Shown piece by piece: positions 21,638 through 30,221 of a DNA stretch of 64,000 nucleotides. Under the pieces are notes generated by a model. The model had not been told where the DNA came from, made no database searches, and saw only the letters and a list, made by a program, of their open reading frames with translations. Source of the stretch: Clavibacter phaseoli (GTDB lineage: Bacteria; Actinomycetota; Actinomycetes; Actinomycetales; Microbacteriaceae); the NCBI RefSeq assembly GCF_021922925.1, contig NZ_CP040786.1, positions 1,054,001 to 1,118,000 on the forward strand, given 5' to 3'. Made by a program: the position numbers and the translations under genes. Each line of letters opens with the position of its first letter. Positions within the stretch are counted from its first letter, which is position 1.

Positions 21638-21691
21638 TCCGGCCGTCGCCGGTCGTTTGCGCGGGCACCGTGCCCGGCGCAGACTGAGCCC

Positions 21692-22417
21692 ATGGACCCG
21701 TCCTCCGCTGCGGCGCTGCTCGGCGTCGACGCGGACGCCGACCGCCCGACCATCAGCCGCGCGTACCTCCGACGGGCGCGCGAGACGCATCCCGACCGGC
21801 TTCCCGGCGCGTCGCCGCAGCAGCTGAGGACCGCGCACGAGCGCTTCGTTCAGCTGACGCTCGCGAGGGACGTGCTCATGCTCCGACGGCACGCGACGAC
21901 GGGACACTCGGCTCCTCCCGCGACGGGCCAGGGGTCGGCGCACCGGGGACGGACGCCGCCGAGCCCGCCCCGGCCGCATCCGACATCGGAGCGGCTGTCG
22001 CCCTACGGCCGTTCGCGACGCGAGCGGGCCCGACGCGGTCTCGGGCCGTCCATCGCCGCGGTGTGCGCGCTGGCCGGCGTCCTGGTCGTCGTGGTCAGCT
22101 TCCAGGACTCGACCCGGGCGCGCTTCACGACGGTCGGGGCGGACCTCACCCAGGGCGCGACCGTCGTCACCGTCGAGGATCCGGCGACCCGGGCGAGCGA
22201 GTGCGTGGACACGAGCTCGTGCACGCTCCTCGACATGACCGCGCCGGAGGACTGCAGCGCGGCGCTCGTCCGCTTCGAGGTGACCACCGGACGATCGGAC
22301 GACGGGCGCGAGACCGAGAGCCGCGAGCTCGGCGCCGTCCGCGCGGGATCCCCCGCCCGCGTCGTGCTCGGCGGGGTCGATCCGGAGCTCGTGTACCTCG
22401 GGTGCGAGCCCGGTTGA
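21692..22417 (+). CDS. Membrane-anchored J-domain-like protein
   Basis: The 241-residue protein has an N-terminal segment (1-65) shaped like a J domain: AAALLGVDADADRPTISRAY, then ARETHPDRL with the HPD tripeptide at 33-35, then a third helix. A Pro/Arg-rich linker follows, then one transmembrane helix (118-137) and an exterior domain of about 100 residues with four cysteines (SECVDTSSC, EDCSAA, LGCEPG). The J part would face the cytosol and could recruit DnaK to the membrane (inference). A CAGACT ends 6 nt before the ATG, so it may be leaderless. I do not recognise the exterior domain. Confidence 0.65.
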   Translation: MDPSSAAALLGVDADADRPTISRAYLRRARETHPDRLPGASPQQLRTAHERFVQLTLARDVLMLRRHATTGHSAPPATGQGSAHRGRTPPSPPRPHPTSERLSPYGRSRRERARRGLGPSIAAVCALAGVLVVVVSFQDSTRARFTTVGADLTQGATVVTVEDPATRASECVDTSSCTLLDMTAPEDCSAALVRFEVTTGRSDDGRETESRELGAVRAGSPARVVLGGVDPELVYLGCEPG

Positions 22418-22427
22418 CGCTCCCCGG

Positions 22428-22445
22428 ACCGCGGCGCCGCGGTCA
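22428..22445. terminator. Palindromic terminator overlapping the RDD gene stop
   Basis: An 18-bp perfect palindrome (GACCGCGG, then its complement) lies between the convergent J-domain-like and RDD genes and contains the RDD stop codon. The short loop makes it a moderate terminator candidate for both strands. Confidence 0.5.
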
Positions 22446-22871
22446 GGAGGTGCGGACCAGCACCGTCCCGGAGAACACGTCGTGGAGGCCCCGTTGGTCG
22501 GCGTTCCACACGACCGCGGGGACGACCAGGCACAGCAGCACGGTGCGCAGGGCCGGCCGCCAGAGCGACACGTACCCGCCCGCGAGCGGTCGCACGCGCA
22601 TGCCGAGCACGACGTGGCCCACGCTCCCGCCGAGGGTGACGATGAGGACGTACTGCATGACGGCGAAGATCACGAGCGTGGCCGTCGGGTCGTAGGCGAA
22701 GAAGGCCCAGGAGACCAGCACGGCGAGGGCCCAGTCGATGCAGACCCCGACGATGCGCCGGCCGGCGCGGGCGACGGACCCGCGCCCGCGCTCCGGGAGC
22801 CCGAGGCGATCCCCCGGCCAGCGGTTGCGGCCGGGATCGCCGAGGTCGGGGTTCGTGGGAGTCGCGGGCAC
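22443..22871 (-). CDS. RDD family membrane protein
   Basis: The 142-residue protein has the RDD signature: RRIVGVCIDWALA at the first helix, then two or three more hydrophobic segments (FAVMQYVLIVTLGGSVGHVVLGMRV) and RPALRTVLLCLVVP. RDD proteins are small multi-pass membrane proteins, some implicated in ion exchange; most have no assigned role. The start is GTG at 22871, set by TAGGAT ending 6 nt upstream. It is divergent from glnA, a common actinobacterial arrangement. Confidence 0.85.
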   Translation of the reverse strand: MPATPTNPDLGDPGRNRWPGDRLGLPERGRGSVARAGRRIVGVCIDWALAVLVSWAFFAYDPTATLVIFAVMQYVLIVTLGGSVGHVVLGMRVRPLAGGYVSLWRPALRTVLLCLVVPAVVWNADQRGLHDVFSGTVLVRTS

Positions 22872-22877
22872 CTGCCG

Positions 22878-22883
22878 ATCCTA
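22878..22883 (-). promoter_or_regulatory. Leaderless -10 element for the RDD gene
   Basis: TAGGAT on the minus strand ends 6 nt before the GTG at 22871. Confidence 0.6.
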
Positions 22884-22954
22884 GGCGCGCGTGCCGAGGA
22901 TCCCCCGATCCGCGGGCCCTGGGAGCGCCCGCCGACGCGCCCGGGCGGGGGTGC

Positions 22955-22992
22955 GTAACATCGCGGAAACACGGCGGTTATGGCGAGGTAAC
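22955..22992 (+). promoter_or_regulatory. GlnR-type operator with four boxes upstream of glnA
   Basis: GTAAC (22955), GAAAC (22966), GTTAT (22977) and GTAAC (22988) follow each other at exactly 6-nt gaps. The actinobacterial GlnR consensus is gTnAC-n6-GaAAC in repeats. The array ends 10 nt before a TAGGGT -10 element, so a bound regulator would sit at and above the -35 position, which fits activation of glnA under nitrogen limitation. The regulator gene is not in this window. Confidence 0.8.
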
Positions 22993-23002
22993 CCCTTCCC
23001 CC

Positions 23003-23008
23003 TAGGGT
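23003..23008 (+). promoter_or_regulatory. -10 element of the glnA promoter
   Basis: TAGGGT lies directly downstream of the GlnR-type boxes. The predicted leader is about 50 nt and carries the ribosome site before the ATG at 23065. Confidence 0.6.
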
Positions 23009-23064
23009 CGGAGAGGCTGAAACCGTCAGTCTCATCCGCTCCGGCCCCCTTTTGGAGACACCAC

Positions 23065-24489
23065 ATGTTCAGAGACTCATCCGAGGTGCTCGCGTTCATC
23101 AAGGACACCGACGTCAAGTTCCTCGATATCCGGTTCACCGACCTGCCCGGGGTGCAGCAGCACTTCAACATCCCCGCGTCCACCGTCGACGAGGAGTTCT
23201 TCTCCGTCGGACAGCTCTTCGACGGCTCGTCCATCCGCGGCTTCGCGAGCATCCACGAGTCGGACATGCAGCTCATCCCCGACGTGACGACGGCGTACAT
23301 CGACCCGTTCCGCATCGAGCGCACCCTCATCATGGTGTTCGACATCTACAACCCCCGCAACGGCGAGATCTACGCCCGCGACCCGCGCCAGGTGGCCAAG
23401 AAGGCCGAGAAGTTCCTCGCCGCGTCCGGCATCGCCGACACCGCGTTCTTCGCGCCCGAGGCCGAGTTCTACATCTTCGACGACGTCCGCTACGAGGTGA
23501 ACCAGCACACGAGCTTCTACTCGGTCGACTCCGAGGAGGGCGCCTGGAACTCGGGACGCGAGGAGGAGGGCGGCAACCTCGGCAACAAGACGCCGTACAA
23601 GGGCGGCTACTTCCCCGTCAGCCCCGTCGACAAGCAGGCCGACCTCCGCGACGACATCAGCCTCAAGCTGATCGACGCCGGCCTCATCCTCGAGCGCGCG
23701 CACCACGAGGTGGGCACGGGCGGCCAGGCCGAGATCAACTACCGCTTCGACACGATGGTGCACGCGGCGGACGACATCCTGAAGTTCAAGTACATCGTCA
23801 AGAACACGGCCGAGCAGTGGGGCAAGACGGCCACGTTCATGCCGAAGCCGCTGTTCGGCGACAACGGCTCGGGCATGCACACGCACCAGTCGCTCTGGAA
23901 CGACGGCAAGCCGCTGTTCTACGACGAGGCCGGCTACGGCGGCCTGTCGGACGTCGCGCGCTGGTACATCGGCGGCATCCTCAAGCACGCGCCCGCGATC
24001 CTCGCCTTCACGAACCCGACGGTGAACTCATACCACCGCCTCGTGCCCGGCTTCGAGGCGCCCGTCAACCTCGTCTACTCGGCGGGCAACCGCTCGGCGT
24101 CGATCCGCATCCCGATCACGGGCACGAACCCGAAGGCGAAGCGCATCGAGTTCCGCGCGCCCGACGCGTCGAGCAACCCGTACCTCGCGTTCGCGGCCCA
24201 GCTGATGGCCGGCATCGACGGCATCAAGAACCGCATCGAGCCGCACGAGCCCGTCGACAAGGACCTCTACGAGCTCCCGCCCGAGGAGGCGAAGGGCATC
24301 CCGCAGGTCCCCGCGTCGCTCGGCGCCGCCCTCGAGGCGCTCGAGGCCGACCACGAGTTCCTCACCGCCGGCAACGTGTTCACGCCCGACCTCATCGAGA
24401 CGTGGATCGAGTACAAGCGCGAGATGGAGATCAAGCCCCTCGCGCAGCGCCCGCACCCGTTCGAGTTCGAGCTGTACTACGGCGTCTGA
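23065..24489 (+). CDS. glnA: Glutamine synthetase type I (GlnA1)
   Basis: The 474-residue dodecameric glutamine synthetase condenses ammonia and glutamate with ATP. Signatures are FDGSSIRGF near residue 55, the catalytic-domain run with [18 protein letters not shown], and [13 protein letters not shown]. The adenylylation loop [10 protein letters not shown] keeps the target tyrosine, matching the nearby adenylyltransferase gene glnE. GGAGA precedes the ATG by 6 nt. A four-box GlnR-type operator precedes the promoter, so both transcriptional and covalent control are expected. Confidence 0.96.
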   Translation: MFRDSSEVLAFIKDTDVKFLDIRFTDLPGVQQHFNIPASTVDEEFFSVGQLFDGSSIRGFASIHESDMQLIPDVTTAYIDPFRIERTLIMVFDIYNPRNGEIYARDPRQVAKKAEKFLAASGIADTAFFAPEAEFYIFDDVRYEVNQHTSFYSVDSEEGAWNSGREEEGGNLGNKTPYKGGYFPVSPVDKQADLRDDISLKLIDAGLILERAHHEVGTGGQAEINYRFDTMVHAADDILKFKYIVKNTAEQWGKTATFMPKPLFGDNGSGMHTHQSLWNDGKPLFYDEAGYGGLSDVARWYIGGILKHAPAILAFTNPTVNSYHRLVPGFEAPVNLVYSAGNRSASIRIPITGTNPKAKRIEFRAPDASSNPYLAFAAQLMAGIDGIKNRIEPHEPVDKDLYELPPEEAKGIPQVPASLGAALEALEADHEFLTAGNVFTPDLIETWIEYKREMEIKPLAQRPHPFEFELYYGV

Positions 24490-24521
24490 TCCCGCCGGCG
24501 CCCGCACCGGGTGCATGACGC

Positions 24522-24553
24522 ACGGGCCGTCCTCCTCCGGGAGGGCGGCCCGT
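24522..24553. terminator. Bidirectional terminator between glnA and glnE
   Basis: ACGGGCCG (24522-24529) pairs with CGGCCCGT (24546-24553) with an inner CCTCC/GGAGG stem, between the convergent ends of glnA and glnE. Confidence 0.8.
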
Positions 24554-24582
24554 CGTCGTCCGCGCCGCCGGATGGAGCGGCG

Positions 24583-27500
24583 TCAGGCGCCGCGCGGATC
24601 CGGCTGCTCGTCGACCCCGTAAAAGAGGCGCTCGAAGACCGCGCGGGCGCGGCGGGTCACGCCGAGGTACTCCTCCTCGAGCACGGACGCGGAGCCGGGC
24701 GGGTACTCGAGGAGCCGGGCGATGGCGTCGAGCGCGGCGCGGTCGGCCGGCAGGACGTCCGCCGTGCGGTTGGTCCAGAGGGTCATGGCGGAGCGGACGC
24801 GGGACGCGAGGAGCCAGGCGTCCCGGAGGCGCGCGGCGTCCCCCTCGGCCACGAGGCGCGACCCCACGGCCGCGTCGAGCGCCCCGAGCGTCGTCGGCGT
24901 CCGCAGGGCGGGGTGCGCGTGGGCGTGCTGCAGCTGGATCAGCTGCACCAGCCACTCCACGTCGCTGAGCGACCCGCGCCCGAGCTTCAGGTGCCGCGTG
25001 GGATCCGCGCCCTGCGGGAGCCGCTCGTTCTCCACACGCGCCTTGATGCGCTTGATCTCGCGCACCTCCGCGTCGCCGATGGCGTCCGGGTAGCGGTAGC
25101 CGTCGGCGAGGGCCGTGAAGTCCGCGATGAGCCCGCTGTCGCCGACGACTCCGCGGGCGCGGAGCAGCGCCTGCGCCTCCCACGTCAGGGACCAGCGCTC
25201 GTAGTAGGCGCGGTAGGAGGCGAACGAGCGCACCACGGGCCCGTTGCGTCCTTCGGGCCGCAGGCCCGTGTCGAGGTCGAGCGGCAGGCGCGAGTCCTCC
25301 GTGAGGCGCGTCAGCTCCGAGACGATGAGCTGGGCGCGGCGCTGGGCGAGCTCGGGATCCATGCCGGCGATCGGGCGGAACACGTACATGACGTCGGCGT
25401 CGGATCCGAAGCCGAGCTCGGCGCCGCCGTAGCGTCCCATGGCGACCACGGCGAACTCGGGCCATGGGCCGTCCTCGCGGCGGATGGCGCGCATCACCCC
25501 GCGGAGGGTCGCCGTGGTGATGTCGGCCAGCGACGGTCCGAGCGTCTCGACGTGCGTGACCCCCACGATCGCGCCGATGGCGAGGCGCAGGACCTCACGG
25601 CGGCGGAGGGTGCGGAGCGCGGCGGCGGCGGCGTCGGCGGTGGGATGCCGGTTGACCGTGGCGACGGCCTCCTCCTCGAGTGCCGCCCAGGTGCGGGGGC
25701 GCAGGTCCTCGTCGCGCGCGAGCCACGCCGCGGTCTCGGGGACGCGGTCGAGCAGCTCCGACACGAAGCGGGATCCCGAGAGCACCTGGGCGAGGCGCTG
25801 CGCGGCACCCGCCGAGTCACGGAGCATCCGGAGGAACCAGTTCGACTCCCCCAGCGCCTCGCTGAGCCGCCGGAACGCGAGCAGGCCGTGGTCGGGATCC
25901 GGGCCGTCGGCGAACCACTGCAGGAGCACGGGCAGCAGGTGGCGCTGGATCGCCGAGCTGCGCGACACCCCCTGCGTGAGCGCGCGGATGTGCGCGAGCG
26001 CCCCGCGCGCGTCGACGAAGCCGATGGCCGAGAGGCGCGCGGCGGCCTGGTCGCTGGTGAGCGCGAGCGACTCCTCGGGGAGCGATGCCACCGCCGCGAG
26101 GAGCGGCCGGTAGAAGAGGCGCTCGTGCAGCGTGCGGACGGCGGTCTTCGTGGCGGTCCACCGGGCCGTCAGCTCCTCCGCCCGCGCGTCGAGGCCCGTG
26201 CTGCGCGCGAGGATGCGCAGGCGCTCCTCGTCGGTCGGCATCAGGTGCGTGCGCCGCAGCTGGTCCAGCTGCAGCCGGTGCTCGAGCAGGCGGAGGTAGC
26301 GGTAGTCCTTCGCGAACTCACCGGCCTCCGTGCGGCCGATGTAGCCCGCGTCCGCGAGGGCAACGAGCGCGGCCAGCGTGCTGCGGTCCCGGACGGTCTC
26401 GTCACCCTGCCCGTGCACGAGCTGCAGGAGCTGCACGGTGAACTCGATGTCGCGGATCCCGCCCGGCCCGAGCTTGATCTGCTGGTGCAGCTGGTCGGCG
26501 GGGATGTTGTCGGTGACGCGCGTGCGCATCCGCTGCACCTGCCCGACGAAGCCCTCTCGCGACGCGCTCGACCAGACGAGCGGCGCGACGGCTTCGGCGT
26601 ACCGTCCTCCGAGCTCCGCGTCGCCCGCGAGCGGACGGGCCTTGAGCAGCGCCTGGAACTCCCAGTCCTTCGCCCACCGCTCGTAGTACGCGAGGTGCGA
26701 GTCGAGCGTGCGGACGAGCGCGCCGGCCTTCCCCTCGGGCCGGAGGTTGGCGTCGACCTCCCAGAGGGCCGGTTCGATCTCGTGCTCGTCGATGCCGCGC
26801 ATGGTGAGCACGGCGAGGCGGGTCGCGAGCTCGACCGCGCGCGACGGCTCGATGACCGGATCCCCGTCCGCGTCGGTCGCGGCCTCGGCGACGAAGATCA
26901 CGTCGACGTCGCTGACGTAGTTGAGCTCCCGGGCGCCGGCCTTGCCCATGCCGATGACCGCCAGGCGCGTGGCGGCGATCTCCTCGGGCCGCGCGCGGCC
27001 GAACGTCCCGGGGACCGACAGCTCCGCCCGCGCGACGGCGAGCGACGCCTCGAGGGCCGCGCCCGCGAGGTCGGCCAGGGCGGCGGTGACGGGCCGCACG
27101 GCCGCGAGCGGATCCGGGTGGACGAGGTCCCACGCCGCGACGCGCGCCACCAGCGCGCGGTAGCGGACCCGCAGCGCGGTGCGCGCGGCCGGACCGGTGA
27201 TACCCGCCACGCCGTCGACCGCGTCCACCGCGTCGAGGAGGCGGTCGCGGACGTCGGCGGGGGTCGGCACGCCCTCCAGCGGACGGGCGAAGGCGTCGAG
27301 CTCCGACGTGTGGCGCGTGAGGAACTCGGCGAGCCCGCGCGAGGATCCGAGCACCCGCGCCAGCCGGTGGCGGGCGTCGGGGTCGGCGAGCACGGCGCGC
27401 GTGCGCTCGGGATCCTCCCGGAGCAGCCGCACGAGGGCGTCGAGGGCGCCGTCCGGATCCGCGCTGGAGTGCAGCGCCTCCACCAGGTCGGCCTCCGCCC

Positions 27501-27603
27501 ATCCGGACAGCGCCGCGGCCTCCTCGAGGGCCTCGCCGACCTCGCTCAGCCGCGCGAAGCCGGCGCGCGCCAACGCGCCGAGCAGCGTCTGTCCACGTCT
27601 CAT
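24583..27603 (-). CDS. glnE: Bifunctional glutamine synthetase adenylyltransferase/deadenylase
   Basis: The 1006-residue two-headed enzyme controls GlnA by adding or removing AMP on its loop tyrosine. Two nucleotidyltransferase-fold halves are visible: NYVSDVDVIFVAE in the N-terminal half (deadenylylase) and GFGSDADVMYVF in the C-terminal half (adenylyltransferase), each followed by DLRPEGK or GLRPEGR-type motifs and a helical domain. The length is typical for actinobacteria. It lies 58 nt downstream of glnA2 on the same strand, a conserved glnA2-glnE arrangement. PII input (glnB) is not in the window. Confidence 0.94.
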   Translation of the reverse strand: MRRGQTLLGALARAGFARLSEVGEALEEAAALSGWAEADLVEALHSSADPDGALDALVRLLREDPERTRAVLADPDARHRLARVLGSSRGLAEFLTRHTSELDAFARPLEGVPTPADVRDRLLDAVDAVDGVAGITGPAARTALRVRYRALVARVAAWDLVHPDPLAAVRPVTAALADLAGAALEASLAVARAELSVPGTFGRARPEEIAATRLAVIGMGKAGARELNYVSDVDVIFVAEAATDADGDPVIEPSRAVELATRLAVLTMRGIDEHEIEPALWEVDANLRPEGKAGALVRTLDSHLAYYERWAKDWEFQALLKARPLAGDAELGGRYAEAVAPLVWSSASREGFVGQVQRMRTRVTDNIPADQLHQQIKLGPGGIRDIEFTVQLLQLVHGQGDETVRDRSTLAALVALADAGYIGRTEAGEFAKDYRYLRLLEHRLQLDQLRRTHLMPTDEERLRILARSTGLDARAEELTARWTATKTAVRTLHERLFYRPLLAAVASLPEESLALTSDQAAARLSAIGFVDARGALAHIRALTQGVSRSSAIQRHLLPVLLQWFADGPDPDHGLLAFRRLSEALGESNWFLRMLRDSAGAAQRLAQVLSGSRFVSELLDRVPETAAWLARDEDLRPRTWAALEEEAVATVNRHPTADAAAAALRTLRRREVLRLAIGAIVGVTHVETLGPSLADITTATLRGVMRAIRREDGPWPEFAVVAMGRYGGAELGFGSDADVMYVFRPIAGMDPELAQRRAQLIVSELTRLTEDSRLPLDLDTGLRPEGRNGPVVRSFASYRAYYERWSLTWEAQALLRARGVVGDSGLIADFTALADGYRYPDAIGDAEVREIKRIKARVENERLPQGADPTRHLKLGRGSLSDVEWLVQLIQLQHAHAHPALRTPTTLGALDAAVGSRLVAEGDAARLRDAWLLASRVRSAMTLWTNRTADVLPADRAALDAIARLLEYPPGSASVLEEEYLGVTRRARAVFERLFYGVDEQPDPRGA

Positions 27604-27661
27604 GGCTCGCTCCGGCCTCGTCGTCGGATGTCGGTCGCGGTGCTCGTGCCGGGGGTCCGGC

Positions 27662-28999
27662 TCAGAGCATCTCGAGGTTGGAGCGCAGCTCGTACGGCGT
27701 CACCTGGGCGCGGTAGTCGCGCCACTCCTGCCGCTTGTTGAGCAGTACGTAGTTGAACACCTGCTCCCCCAGCGTCTCGGCGACGAGCTCCGAGCGCTCC
27801 ATGAGCTGGATCGCGTGGTCGAGGCTCGACGGCAGCGGCGCGTACCCGAGGGCGCGTCGCTCCGCGTCGCTCAGGCTCCACACGTTGTCCTCGGCCTCGG
27901 CCGGGAGCTCGTAGCCCTCCTCGATGCCCTTGAGGCCCGCGGCCAGCATGAGCGAGAAGGACAGGTACGGGTTCGCCGCCGAGTCGATGGCGCGGTACTC
28001 GACGCGCGAGCTGTTGCCCTTGTTGGGCTTGTAGAGCGGCACCCGCACGAGGGCGGACCGGTTGTTGTGCCCCCACGTGACGAAGCTCGGGGCCTCGCCG
28101 CCGCCCCAGAGCCGCTTGTAGGAGTTGACGAACTGGTTCGTCACCGCGGTGATCTCGGGCGCGTGCTTGAGCAGCCCCGCGATGAACTGGCGGCCGATCG
28201 TGGAGAGCTGGTACTCGGCCCCGGACGCGTAGAACGCGTTGACGTCGCCCTCGAAGAGCGACATGTGCGTGTGCATCCCGCTGCCGGGCTGGTGCGCGAG
28301 GGGCTTCGGCATGAACGTCGCGTAGACGCCCTGCTCGATGGCCACCTCCTTGATGACCGTGCGGAACGTCATGATGTTGTCCGCCGTGGTGAGCGCGTCC
28401 GCGTAGCGGAGGTCGATCTCGTTCTGGCCGGGTCCCGCCTCGTGGTGGCTGAACTCGACGGAGATGCCGAGGTCCTCGAGCATGCGCACCGAGCGGCGGC
28501 GGAAGTCGTGCGCGGTGCCGCCGGGGACGTTGTCGAAGTAGCCGGCCGCGTCCACGGGCTCCGGGCCGTCGACGCCGAACTCGCTCGACTTGAGCAGGTA
28601 GAACTCGATCTCGGGATGCGTGTAGAAGGTGAAGCCGCGGTCGGCCGCCTTCTCGAGCGTGCGCTTGAGGACGTTGCGGGGATCCGCGATCGCCGGCTGC
28701 CCGTCGGGTGTCGAGATGTCGCAGAACATGCGCGCGGTGGGGTCGATCTCGCCGCGCCACGGGAGGATCTGGAACGTCGTCGGATCGGGGTGGGCCAGCA
28801 TGTCGGCCTCGTAGGAGCGGGTGAGGCCCTCGATGGCCGAGCCGTCGAACCCGAGGCCCTCCGCGAACGCGCCCTCGACCTCGGCCGGGGCGATCGCCAC
28901 CGACTTCAGGGTGCCGGTCACGTCGGTGAACCACAGGCGCACGAACTTGATCCCGCGCTCCTCGATCGTCCGCAGGACGAAGTCACGCTGCTTGTCCAT
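27662..28999 (-). CDS. glnA2: Glutamine synthetase-like protein GlnA2
   Basis: The 445-residue GlnA family member has [18 protein letters not shown], the [18 protein letters not shown] metal/ATP site and [10 protein letters not shown]. The adenylylation tyrosine is absent: the equivalent loop reads [14 protein letters not shown], so GlnE should not modify it. Related actinobacterial GlnA2 proteins are either a second glutamine synthetase or glutamate-amine ligases; the substrate cannot be settled here. GAGGGTGG precedes the ATG. It is probably co-transcribed with glnE. Confidence 0.92.
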   Translation of the reverse strand: MDKQRDFVLRTIEERGIKFVRLWFTDVTGTLKSVAIAPAEVEGAFAEGLGFDGSAIEGLTRSYEADMLAHPDPTTFQILPWRGEIDPTARMFCDISTPDGQPAIADPRNVLKRTLEKAADRGFTFYTHPEIEFYLLKSSEFGVDGPEPVDAAGYFDNVPGGTAHDFRRRSVRMLEDLGISVEFSHHEAGPGQNEIDLRYADALTTADNIMTFRTVIKEVAIEQGVYATFMPKPLAHQPGSGMHTHMSLFEGDVNAFYASGAEYQLSTIGRQFIAGLLKHAPEITAVTNQFVNSYKRLWGGGEAPSFVTWGHNNRSALVRVPLYKPNKGNSSRVEYRAIDSAANPYLSFSLMLAAGLKGIEEGYELPAEAEDNVWSLSDAERRALGYAPLPSSLDHAIQLMERSELVAETLGEQVFNYVLLNKRQEWRDYRAQVTPYELRSNLEML

Positions 29000-29022
29000 C
29001 CACCACCCTCTCGTCGGTGTCC

Positions 29023-29028
29023 AACCTA
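29023..29028 (-). promoter_or_regulatory. -10 element of the glnA2-glnE promoter
   Basis: TAGGTT on the minus strand, 23 nt upstream of the glnA2 ATG, leaves a short leader containing GAGGGTGG. Confidence 0.5.
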
Positions 29029-29072
29029 CCGGCTGACCAGGGGTGGGGGCGGCTCGCGCGCGGGGCCCGCCG

Positions 29073-29078
29073 TAGACT
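29073..29078 (+). promoter_or_regulatory. Leaderless -10 element for panB
   Basis: TAGACT ends 7 nt before the ATG at 29086. A GAGG in the gap is too close to the start to act as a ribosome site. Confidence 0.6.
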
Positions 29079-29085
29079 CCGAGGC

Positions 29086-29955
29086 ATGCAGAGCCCCGAC
29101 GCTGCCGTCACCCCGCCCGAGCCCGCCCGCCTCCCGACCGAGCCGGCCGGGCCGCCCAAGCGGGTGCGGATCCGCCACTTCGCGCGGGCGAAGGAGCAGG
29201 GCCTCAAGATCACGGGCCTCACGAGCTACGACATGCTCACGGCCGGCATCTTCGACGAGGCCGGAATCGACTTCCTGCTCGTCGGCGACTCCGCCGGCAA
29301 CACGGTCCTCGGCTACGACACCACCGTGCCCGTCACGGTGGACGAGCTGATCCCGCTCGCGCGCGCCGTCGCGGGCGCCGCCCAGCGCGCGCTCGTCGTG
29401 GCCGACCTGCCGTTCGGGTCCTACGAGTCGGGACCGGACCAGGCGCTCGCCACCTCCGTGCGCTTCATGAAGGAGGCGCGCGCCCACGCCGTGAAGCTCG
29501 AGGGCGGCGTGCGCAGCGCGGAGCAGATCCGCCGCGTCGTGAGCTCGGGCATCCCGGTGATGGGGCACGTCGGCTTCACGCCGCAGAGCGAGCACGGGCT
29601 GGGCGGGCACATCATCCAGGGGCGCGGGGACGCGGCCGAGGCGCTGCTCGCCGACGCGCGCGCCGTCCAGGACGCGGGCGCGTTCGCCGTGGTGCTCGAG
29701 ATGGTGCCGCAGGAGATCGCGCGCCGCGTGAGCGTGGGGCTGCGCATCCCCACCATCGGCATCGGCGCCGGGAACGGGACGGACGGTCAGATCCTCGTCT
29801 GGACCGACTTCGCGGGCCTCACGAGCGGCCGCGTGCCGCGCTTCGTGCGGCGCTACGCGGACATGCGCCAGGTGCTCCTCGACGCCGCGTCCAGGTACCG
29901 GGACGACGTGGTCTCGGGCGCGTTCCCGGCCGAGGCGGAGAGCTACTCCGACTGA
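29086..29955 (+). CDS. panB: 3-methyl-2-oxobutanoate hydroxymethyltransferase
   Basis: The 289-residue enzyme makes ketopantoate from ketoisovalerate and methylene-tetrahydrofolate, the first step of pantothenate synthesis. Conserved blocks are [34 protein letters not shown] (metal ligands), PFGSYE, KLEGG and [11 protein letters not shown]. An N-terminal Pro-rich extension of about 25 residues precedes the core. The next enzyme of the pathway, ketopantoate reductase, may be the truncated gene at the far end of the window. Confidence 0.94.
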   Translation: MQSPDAAVTPPEPARLPTEPAGPPKRVRIRHFARAKEQGLKITGLTSYDMLTAGIFDEAGIDFLLVGDSAGNTVLGYDTTVPVTVDELIPLARAVAGAAQRALVVADLPFGSYESGPDQALATSVRFMKEARAHAVKLEGGVRSAEQIRRVVSSGIPVMGHVGFTPQSEHGLGGHIIQGRGDAAEALLADARAVQDAGAFAVVLEMVPQEIARRVSVGLRIPTIGIGAGNGTDGQILVWTDFAGLTSGRVPRFVRRYADMRQVLLDAASRYRDDVVSGAFPAEAESYSD

Positions 29956-29969
29956 TCCACGGGATCAGT
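29951..29969. terminator. Compact terminator containing both convergent stop codons
   Basis: ACTGATCC (29951-29958) and GGATCAGT (29962-29969) form an 8-bp stem with a 3-base loop. The panB stop and the stop of the SPOR-like gene both lie within the stem, an unusually economical bidirectional terminator. Confidence 0.65.
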
Positions 29970-30147
29970 CGTCGTCGCGGTCCTCCGCGGCCCACCGCTC
30001 CGCGCGCTCGCGCAGCCGCTGGGGTGCCTTCGCGGCCTCCTCCGCGGTCGCGAACGGACCGATCCGATGGGCGGCCGGGGACAGCATCCCCTTCTCCACC
30101 TCGCCCGTGCGGTCGTCGTACCAGTACTGCTCGTCGCTGTCGCTCAT
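29965..30147 (-). CDS. Small SPOR-like protein
   Basis: The 60-residue protein reads YWYDDRTGEVEKGMLSP, then IGPFATAEEAAKAPQRLRERAERW. This pattern of a YWY/TGEVE strand followed by GPF-TAEEA resembles a minimal SPOR-type repeat seen in small actinobacterial proteins of unknown function. No signal peptide is present, so a peptidoglycan-binding role is uncertain. The ATG at 30147 is fixed by TAGCAT ending 7 nt upstream. It is divergent from ppgK. Confidence 0.75.
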   Translation of the reverse strand: MSDSDEQYWYDDRTGEVEKGMLSPAAHRIGPFATAEEAAKAPQRLRERAERWAAEDRDDD

Positions 30148-30154
30148 GCTGCCG

Positions 30155-30160
30155 ATGCTA
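30155..30160 (-). promoter_or_regulatory. Leaderless -10 element for the SPOR-like gene
   Basis: TAGCAT on the minus strand ends 7 nt before the ATG at 30147. Confidence 0.6.
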
Positions 30161-30208
30161 GGCCCGTCCGCCCCGCGTGCGGCGGCCGGTCGGGGGCGGA
30201 CGAGCCGG

Positions 30209-30214
30209 TAGGGT
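30209..30214 (+). promoter_or_regulatory. Leaderless -10 element for ppgK
   Basis: TAGGGT ends 7 nt before the ATG at 30222; no ribosome site is present. Confidence 0.6.
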
Positions 30215-30221
30215 CGGTCCC

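Noticed and set aside
21661..21691. Inverted repeat GGGCAC/GTGCCC before the J-domain-like gene as a terminator
   Set aside because: The stem is short, has almost no loop and lies directly in the presumed promoter, so it cannot be told from chance in this GC-rich sequence.
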